Below, one piece after another: positions 26,001 to 35,900 of a stretch of DNA of 64,000 bases. The translations under genes and the position numbers were made by a program. Below the pieces are notes generated by a model. That model saw only the letters and a program-made list of their open reading frames with translations, had not been told where the DNA came from and ran no database searches. Position 1 is the stretch's first letter. Each line of letters opens with the position of its first letter. The stretch comes from Chrysaora quinquecirrha (Eukaryota; Cnidaria; Scyphozoa; Semaeostomeae; Pelagiidae). The stretch lies in contig JACTAT010000040.1 in the NCBI GenBank assembly GCA_014526335.1, forward strand, positions 3,011,233-3,075,232, written 5' to 3'.

Positions 26001-26471
26001 TATAAAGTATTTTCTGATCAAATAAATTCAAATTAGGAAGAAAAATTTCTCCCCAAAAATCACGAAAATAGTAAGTCTATAGCCCAGGAAAATGGCCAAA
26101 AATAAGCGAAAATCAAGGGTTTTAAAACGGGCTTTTTATGCATAAATAAATGCGCAAACCCGCCAAAAAGCTCCTAAATAGCGCCTAGGGTTATATAAAG
26201 TATTTTCTGATCAAATAAATTCAAATTAGGAAGAAAAATTTCTCCCCAAAAAATCACGAAAATAGTAAGTCTATAGCCCAGGAAAATGGCCAAAAATAAG
26301 CGAAAATCAAGGGTTTTAAAACGGGCTTTTTATGCATAAATAAATGCGCAAACCCGCCAAAAAGCTCCTAAATAGCGCCTAGGGTTATATAAAGTATTTT
26401 CTGATCAAATAAATTCAAATTAGGAAGAAAAATTTCTCCCCAAAAATCACGAAAATAGTAAGTCTATAGCC
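11010..26471. repeat. Satellite array 2, same monomer, about 80 copies, open into gap
   Basis: This continues the satellite of 1150-6790 directly after the retroelement. Most units here are exactly 193 bp (for example 12961 to 13154) and carry the short form TTTTAAAACGGGCTTTTTATG. Longer-form units (A5 with T6) occur in clusters, for example near 12180-12420, 15080, 16450-16680, 17800 and 21860. Near the right end, two units with a shortened T run (AAGGGTTTAAAAACGGG, at 25341 and 25729) sit two monomers apart. The array is cut mid-unit at 26471 by Ns, so its true length is unknown. Confidence 0.97.
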
Positions 26472-26971
26472 NNNNNNNNNNNNNNNNNNNNNNNNNNNNN
26501 NNNNNNNNNNNNNNNNNNNNNNNNNNNNNNNNNNNNNNNNNNNNNNNNNNNNNNNNNNNNNNNNNNNNNNNNNNNNNNNNNNNNNNNNNNNNNNNNNNNN
26601 NNNNNNNNNNNNNNNNNNNNNNNNNNNNNNNNNNNNNNNNNNNNNNNNNNNNNNNNNNNNNNNNNNNNNNNNNNNNNNNNNNNNNNNNNNNNNNNNNNNN
26701 NNNNNNNNNNNNNNNNNNNNNNNNNNNNNNNNNNNNNNNNNNNNNNNNNNNNNNNNNNNNNNNNNNNNNNNNNNNNNNNNNNNNNNNNNNNNNNNNNNNN
26801 NNNNNNNNNNNNNNNNNNNNNNNNNNNNNNNNNNNNNNNNNNNNNNNNNNNNNNNNNNNNNNNNNNNNNNNNNNNNNNNNNNNNNNNNNNNNNNNNNNNN
26901 NNNNNNNNNNNNNNNNNNNNNNNNNNNNNNNNNNNNNNNNNNNNNNNNNNNNNNNNNNNNNNNNNNNNNNN
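26472..26971. other. Assembly gap of 500 N
   Basis: Exactly 500 Ns, which is typical of a fixed-size placeholder rather than a measured gap. Satellite lies on the left and paxillin LIM3 coding sequence on the right, so the gap hides the satellite edge and the 3' end of paxillin. Confidence 0.98.
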
Positions 26972-29900
26972 GATAATGCATTTCACAATATGGCATTCCC
27001 TCGTGCTCAAAGAAGCTGCCTCCATGGAAAGGTTGATGGCATTCCTGAAACAAAACATCCACAACTTAGAAGAAAGATTTTCTTCTAACAATAATCAATG
27101 CCTTGACTTACTTTACTTTTGTAAACTAAGAACTTGCAACATGAATACTTGAACACTTTTACAAATGCTAAGTCAAAAATATAATCATATTTGTAAGCAG
27201 TTATGGTTCCTAATCTTAGAGTTCGTTGACTTTCTAGAATTCAAGAGTAGACTTTGTCTCGTGCTTCTCCGACCGAAATTTCGAACCTCCTTTCAGTAAA
27301 TCTTGCTTCATTTACCATTCGCTTATTCCATCCCCCAGCAATTAGACACCTTAGCGAATCATAACAAGTTTCAAATACAATTGGGCTTGTCGGTCGGATA
27401 CCTTCAAGCTCTAGTACAGAACAGAGAACAGCAGGCTTGAGAAAGAAAGCACATTCTGCAGATTGGGCAGGATTTTGATTCCAAAATGCCAGCATCATTT
27501 ACTCACCATGCAAACGAAGCATTCGGGGTGCCAGTGACCGTTTAGAGCAGTAATATAATTATCCATGATTGCTCGATCACATCCACTGCACTTTGGCGCG
27601 AAAAGGCCATAATAATCATCACGACAAAAAGGCTTTCCATCCTTTTCATGGTATCCACTCTCTCCAAACGGCTTTCCACATTTAGCACAAACAAAGTGTT
27701 CTGGATGCCATGTCTGTTCCATAGCTGTGACACAAGCCTGAAAGAGTGAGAGAAAAATTGTGGTAAGTTGAAAACAAGCTCTCAAGAATCCGGCTTAGAG
27801 CACCAAGCAGATCAGGAAATTTTGAGACAAAAACACTCATTCCTCCTTTTATAAAAAAAATGAAATATTTATAAAATCTTACATCAAGTATAGGCCCCTC
27901 GCAATACGAACATCTTGGTGCAAATTGTTCATGGTAATCTTCCTCGCAATAAGGTTTTCCGTCTCTTTCAAAAAACGTCTTTGTCCCAAGCGGAACTTCA
28001 CAAACGGCGCAGGTGAAATGTTCCGGATGCCAGGTTCTTCCAAGAGCTGTGCAGACCTGACCAACTATCGGTTTGCTACAAGCTGCGCAGACACCTTTGG
28101 TAACCGTGGCAACACCTTGGCGTGACATATCGGACTGAAGGTTTCCAAGCATCGAGTCAAGTTGGCTGACTCTTGGTGCACCTAAAGAAAAATATTAAAA
28201 CGTCAGATGCCTCTTTAATAAGGTTTTTAGACAGTCAGTCCAAGTTAATAATAGTTTAGCAACGAAACTAAATTTGTGCAAACTGACTGTAGAGCGATTT
28301 TCTGCTTAATTAAACTTCAAGCCAATTCAAAATGTAGCAAAACACGAAGACAGAGTTTCCTATAAAAATTTTCCTACAGAATAGAGAGCATACACGATTT
28401 GTTATAAGAACAACCTTTTTTAGAAACACCAGACTGAAATTTGGGTCAAAATTTTTGCTATCTCCCAAACTATTTGAGATAAGCACAAGCAGAGTTCACC
28501 AGCGTAAAGCCCTTGCCCGGAAACGCATTTTAAACATGTTTTCAAGAAGGGTAGGGGGTGAAAAGTGAAAAATCGCTCCAAAAATAAGAAACAGGCAGGT
28601 TGAAATCGAGACCCAAGTGTTCTTATAAAAAATGTGTATTCGTTAAAATGTTCATTCATACCGTATTATTAGTCTGCTAAATTTTCTATCCCATGTATAA
28701 AGTTCATTTCAGCAGACACTAACCTGATTTCGCCTTCACTGAATTCTGCTTATCAACCTTTGCATAATCAGCAGTTTTTGATGCCATTCCGTCATTTGGG
28801 CGTCCACCGGCAACAGGTGCGGCTGGTGCCTTCTCGACACTATCTGGGCCCCTTGGTGGCACTCTGGAGTCTCGTTGAACGTTCACTTTGAAGTCTGATA
28901 ACGAGGCCATCAAGTCGTCAAGCTCCTTGGTTGCACTCGAGGCTAGAAAATAAAAACAAAATATATATCATGAATGGAAAGAAACTTCTGCATTTATGAT
29001 CTAAGCTTTAAAATCGTTAGCTAAACTAGGAGACATGCCACGCGTGACACTGGATTCCGGTTGTCTCTACCGAGCAAGATTCCCCCCACCCCCCGAGTCG
29101 CGGAGTCAAGATACATTTGGGCGTCTCTCGCTACAAAAATTGTCGCGCACTACAAAGTTTCGAGGCGGCTAAACTGAGAAACATCAAAGAGAAAAGTCTC
29201 CGGCGCGACACTCCTAGTTTAGCTACGCCTTTAGTTACAAGAAATTCAAAATTAACGCGTATTCGATTACTGTATTCGTCAGCATGTTCATTTCATACTG
29301 TATTCGTCAGCATATTCATTTCGTACTGTATTCGTCAGCATGTTCAATTCATACCGTATTCGACAGCATATTCATTTCATACTCTATCGTTAGCGTGTTC
29401 ATTTCATACTGTATTCGTCAGCATATTCATTTCATACCGTATTCGTCAGCATATTCATTTCATACTCTATCGTCAGCGTGTTCATTTCATACTGTATTCG
29501 TCAGCACATTCATTTCATTCCGCCCTCTTTAGCCAGCAATTTCATAAAGCATGTTCATTTCACGCAATGAAAATAATCAAATCAAGCCGAATGGAATCAA
29601 AACCCGCCATTTTACGAAACGCGCTTACGGTCTGCATACAAAGTTACAAGGCCATCTGAATGCAAGCTACATCAAAGAATTACTAACTTAAAAAATGACG
29701 TACAACGGAATGATAAGCAACAGAGATATGAATAAAACTTATTGAAAATGAATAAAATAAGAAGGTTGGATTAACTCAATCTGTTGAACTAAGCTTAGAA
29801 GATTTAAGACTTAGCGAACAAAACTAGAAACTGTTTTCAGTTGAAAATAGTGAAAGCATGACAACAAAAAATCCGCAAATTCAACAGACAAGGACAAATG

Positions 29901-32900
29901 TAAAGATCAGGTTTATCAAAAGAATAACAAAACTGGGATTTTTACGACATAGGCTGCAAAACATGGAAATGAAGTTTCTGGGTACTTGATGGTCCCAAAA
30001 CAAGAACCTGCCTAAATAACGAATATGATCAATTTCTATGGGAACCAAGTTGTTATTATAGAACAGAATTTATAAACAGAGCTTAAAAACGTCTTGCTTT
30101 GACCCACAGACATGTAAAGGGGTTTCAAGAGTAACAAGAAACTCTACTCTCCTATAAAAATCCTTAAAAACTTCTCAGCCATCCGTTTGCTTTGGTGCAA
30201 AAACCTCTTCAACAGAACTCATGAGCACCCACACCCAATACACTGTTCGTCAGCATGTACATTTCATGCGGTATTCGTCAGCATGTTCATTTCATACTGT
30301 ATTCGTCAGCATGTTCATTTCGTGTTGTATTCGTCAGCATGTACATTTCATGCGGTATTCGTCAGCATGTTCATTTCGTGTTGTATTCGTCAGCATGTTC
30401 ATTTCATGTTGTATTCGTCAGCATGTACATTTCATGCTGTATTCGTCAGCATGTACAATTCATGCTGTATTTGTCAGCATGTTCATTTCATACTGTATTC
30501 GTCAGCATGTTCATTTCATACTGTATTCGTCAGCATGTTCATTTCATGCTGTATTCGTCAACAAGTACATTTCATACTGTATTCGTCAGCATGTTCATTT
30601 CATGCTGTATTTGCCAGCATGTATATTTCATGCCTTTCTTCAGCCAACCTAGTAGTAAAGCATTTGATTTCCTTAAATACAAAGTGTTTCGTGAAGATCC
30701 AACCAATGTGCGGGCAACGCCTTTTTGATCTTACTCAAAATCTTACTCAATTACGTACAGAATGGATGATTTTAAGGGCCAAAAATCGGTATAAAAATCT
30801 TTAAAATTATCAATTAATAGAATTTAGGAGTTTCTCTTTGATTTAGAAAATTATAAATCAAAAATGTCATATTACGATACGAGACGCTTACCAAACGATA
30901 ACTGCTCTTTAGTCCTTCTCATTTTCCAACCAATGTTTATAGATTCTCGGAGATTTTTTCGCACTTTATAGTTAAGCCAAACAGACAAACAACCTAAATG
31001 TTGTTCAAAGTTAGGAGTATATTTAGGCCTTATACTAGGATGAGATTTCATTCACAGGTCAACGATCCGAATAGAGTACCGTTCTTTACAAATAACATGA
31101 AACAATAAAAGGTCAAGCATTGTTCTAAAAAGCGGCGAGTTAAGTAAAGATGCTAGATTCAAGAATATTATTTGGGCAGCATGAGTAGGACTTACAGAAA
31201 ATGAATGGAAAACATTCCATACCCAGAAGCCGTTCTCAGAATCTATTCGCCACTCGTTTTCTATAAGAAATTCTTTTTATAAGAAATCTATTACAATACA
31301 GAAACTCAATTCCTGCAAATCAAGAAACTCTGCTAGAAAGGATCGCAAGCGGACGAAACTAATATAAATGTTCTATAAAAAATTATATACTTCTTTATAT
31401 TCTATTATGCTATTGAAAACAGAATTTCAACCATACGAGGAAAGAAAGCGAGAAAAGGGTTTGTCTTCCAGAATAACGACAACGGCCACAACCAAATCAA
31501 CAATGAAAACAACAACAACAGCAACAAAACCAACACAATAGAGAACCTAAGTCATGATGTCACAAAAATCCATTTTAGAATTTCGAAATTTGCTTTTCAT
31601 TTTGTGAAAGAGGGTCAAAAATAATGCGTTAACGTGCAAGAGTAACAATGACCTTAACGCAACTTTTTGCGGTCTCTGAGCAAAAAAGACATATTACTCG
31701 GCAATGACGAGCTTCGCTTAGGGATACTCGGAACTTCGCCTATTGATTTGAGAATCTATTCTTTAATATCTAGTCTTTAATATCACGTTATGTTGTTTTA
31801 GTACATGTATTATTATCTTTGTTATTGTTATTGCAACTTACGTATTTTAAATGTTATTGCATAATTAAAACTTTAATTTAGCGGCCCAAGCTAGATAAGC
31901 TCTGCTTTTCTTGGGTCGCGTAAAATACAAGTATTTTTGTAGTACATTTTATTTTGTAAACTTGTATTTTGCGAAAAAAATTGAATTGAATTGAATTGAA
32001 TCTTCTTAAGAAGGTTCTTTTCGGAAAGAAAAGTCAGCTAAAGAGCGTTTTTCTTCCCTAAGAAGAATTTCGATGAAGAGAGTTGTAAAGGGGACTTTTC
32101 ATGACTCTTTTCTTGCAAATATGCCTGCTTTCGTGAGTCAGCTTTAAATTGTCAAATTGTTCATTTTCCTATTGTTTTACCTTTAATTCGCGTCCCTGAC
32201 TACTTTACGACCGTTTAATTAACCAGTCGGGGCAAGCGATAAATGCAAGCAATACACCTTTTCAACTAAGAGCCTCGTTTTCAAAATTTACGAAAATTTG
32301 TTCATATGAGAATTTAAACCCCAGATTCAGATTGAGCACCTACATTTTAGTGTTGACGCAAATATTTACGATTCTAGTCCTTACGATGTTGATTTTATAG
32401 CGACGAAGAGTTTGAAAATTTATAAAGGATTTGACCGTGAAAAATCGCTCGGGGTGAAATTTTACACCCTCAGTCATTTTTCACGGTCAAATCCTTTATA
32501 ACTTTTCAAATTTTTAATCGCTATAAAATGAACATCGTAAGGACTAGAAGCGTAAAAATTTGCCCAAACACTAAAACGAAGGTGCTGAATTCGAATCTGA
32601 CGTCGAAATGCCTCTGTGACACAATTTTAAATTTTTTTGAAAACGAGGCCCTTAGTTGAAAAGGTGTATAAATTTCAAACAATAAATATAAACGTAAAAT
32701 GCATAATAAGAACCTGTTTTTGAAGGAGCAGAAGTATCAGAAGACAGCACAGCTCTTCCGGCAGTTGGGCGTGTTTGCACAGCGGTTTGAAACGGCGCAG
32801 GCGTAGGTGCCACAGCACTGTCTAGTTCATCAAGGAGGGCCTCCACTAAAAACGAAGGATAAATCGTTAAAAAGGTTCCTTAAACTTCCAAAAGATCTTA

Positions 32901-35900
32901 CGTAAATAAAGCACTATAACGTTGTTACACGATCTGACGATAGATGAAGGGTAAAAGGGGGTAAAGTTTATTGGGAATAATTGGTGACTCGATTTCATCG
33001 AAGTTACTGACATTATTTTTGTATATTCTAAGGAAATGTATTCAACTATATATCCGCTATCAAATCTTTGCATTTAGAAGAAAATCACTACTTTAAATTA
33101 TGAAACTGAGCTAATTATAATAAGAAGATACAAACCATACGTACAGACCAACGCCACAAAATTAGCTGCAAATAGGACACACGGATCCAAACCCAGAAAT
33201 CTATAGTTAATATATCTTTGATTCAACGATCTTTGAATAACAGGGAGAACTGCTTGCAAATTTGTTTTGACGAATTTTGCTTTTCTAAACAGCGAGAAAA
33301 CCGAGCATGACACAGGTGGGCTCGCATAAGTGGAAAATGATTTGCCAGAATTCAGATCTTAGAAGATAGAATTTAAAGAATGAAATACTGAGAATTGATT
33401 GGCGAAATGAAATAACCGGTATTGCTAAACTCGGAAATATTCATATAAATTTTGCAGATTTTGACATGCAAAGGTTTCGAGGGCGATCCCCCTCATTGCG
33501 CCTCCGAAATACAAACACAAAAGCTTCCGATACAGCTTGATTGTGGAAAACCTAAAAGTAGACCTAGTAGTCTGATAAATCACTTTCTGATTGGTCTAAA
33601 CATAAGCAAAGCAAGACTTATTACATGGATTGTAGTGATGGCCATTGGGTATATAATAATTTCTTGACGCTCAACATTCGTTCAAGGTTTCAAAACCATC
33701 TGAGGCAATTTTAATTCAGCTGTTTGGTTTTCTCTTGCATTACGTTCAACGTTCGAGTCAATTTTCTCACTTTCGACAGGCTAGCTGCCAATATGATATC
33801 ATAAAGGAAGAGACGCGGGCGGGACGCGAGACAAGACGGGAGGGGAAGAGAGGCTACCGACCTTTTAAATCTCTTCACCTAACAAGCGCTATAGTTATAC
33901 TTTCTGTTACCGTTGAATTCTTCACCTATCAATTCTCATTGATTTGTATTCACAATGCCTCTGGCAAGTATAACTACTCGATTTATCAAATATTGCTTCC
34001 TCGTGTTCGAAAAACAGAGGTCGTACTGAGTGTGTGTGTCCTCTTCCTATCTCGGTTTCTTATAGTTAGATTGTGTAGCTTTTAGAAATTTTGTTAACGT
34101 AGATGGCACTCTGTGTTAGAATGTAGCAAGTCTCTATAATTAAATCAAATGAAATGGAAAATTGTATTTGTATACTATTGGCGTTGTTGATCCCTTTGAA
34201 CTATTTTGAATGGGTTAGGTAGTCATTCCACGTCAAGGTTTTCTTGTGGGATAACGAGCTTTTATGCATTCTTCTCAAGTTTCTTCACTAAGTTAATTGC
34301 TCCTCTTGCACCTATTCAGTTTTCTTGATTCGATTTGGGTTCAAAACGATCAGAAGGATGATACGGCAATCTTTTTAGCAGTGCTATGGAATCGTATTAT
34401 CACGTACGAATCCATAGGTCGACTAGATCTTACCTACGAGGGCTATCTCATCTCATTTGAACAAGCCCTAATCCCATCTCATTTGAACAACTCAAGCCCT
34501 AAAAATCTCCGCTTTTTCAGGTAATACCCACTGTCTCATTGATGGAGCAAGCTGGCTTGAACTAAAACAATGAATATGTGAGAGTGCTCCTTTTATAAAA
34601 TTATTTTGCAAAATGAAGATGTTGAAGAGAAATCATTTACAAACCTTTATTTGAAAGAACTGAGGACTGATGGAATAGGGAATCAGCTCCTAGAAAAGAT
34701 ACAAAGCAAGGCTCTAATATGTAGTAAAAGAACTCCATATGTTACTAACTGCATTTTCAAGCTGAATCAGCACTGGCATAGCTAGGATGGCTTCAGAAAT
34801 AAGGAAAGAGTTGACCTCTTATGCTGTGATGCAGTATGAAGGTACTGGACACCTCGCAACACAGATTTATCTAGCAGACTACTTGCCAAGATAGAAATAG
34901 CTAATAGTTATGTGCATTAATGTTATATTTTAATCTGATAAAAAATGCCATCTTTGAAAATTTCTAATGGGAAATTTGTGACAGAAGGTTGAATTTTCCA
35001 ACAAATTTCTTCAGGGAAGCTCGTTGAGGGAGCATTGTCCCCTATCCCTTTGTTTCTCTCCACTTTAAATCAGTAACATAATGGGCAGGCTTATTTGAAT
35101 GTTGGCTTGTCCACAGTTTGTGCTTATGTGCAGCAGTCTGTAGTATGTACTTATAATACTGGAGCTATACATCTAATACATCTATAGAAATAGGCATTGC
35201 TCTTTTCATACCTGATACTTTAGATCCTTGCTCTCCATTTGTCTGAGAATCTCTTGGGGATGAGTTGTTAGTTGAACCCTTTCCACTGTGCCTTGAAGAG
35301 GTACTTCCTAAGAAAAACAATTACTTATCACAAACTATAGATACAAAATGTTATACAATAATAATGAAAGATCAGATCACAAAGGAATAAAATCCTTGCC
35401 ACAAACTCATATAGGATGGAATGAAAAGTCTGACATGGTAAAGATGATAAATTCATGATGATTATTCATGGTAATGTTGGGCGTACCTTGGCTTGTTCTT
35501 TTCTGGCTATAATCATCAAGAATCTCTGAAAATGAATTTGCATGCGATGAACCATCAATACATTTTCGAGATAAATACTTTTCTACTTGACCTGTACAAT
35601 ATAAGTTGCGGTAAAGAAAGCTTGGATGGATTCTTAGACCCTGTTTACAGAAAGAAATACATGGATCAGGGATTCAAATGACCCATACCTCTCGGGAATG
35701 ATATGGATATAATTTTATTGTGTTTACACAGAGTGGATCAGGAATGGATGAAAATGGATATGCTTTTCTAGTGTACCCAAAAAGATTACGCTCCCTCTCA
35801 AGAAGAAATAGACCCATGCGTACCCCTATAAATCATATCAGCATGAAGACAATCATATCAGCATATGATATTGTCTAAACCAAAATAATTCTTATAATTT

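Noticed and set aside
1150..26471. CRISPR array or similar direct-repeat/spacer system
   Set aside because: The repeats are contiguous 193-196 bp monomers without unique spacers, in an intron-rich animal genome. This is satellite DNA.
26415..27091. Minus-strand frames spanning the N gap
   Set aside because: They are formed by unknown bases joined to satellite on one side and paxillin LIM3 on the other; only the LIM3 part (26972-27044) is real.
29117..30804. Long overlapping plus-strand frames with [14 protein letters not shown] repeats
   Set aside because: The frames follow the 28-bp minisatellite in all three phases. The peptides are a property of the repeat and lie in a paxillin intron on the opposite strand.
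33452..35681. Several plus-strand frames of 60-116 codons in the paxillin intron
   Set aside because: No recognisable domains, poor composition for coding, and no consistent splice partners.
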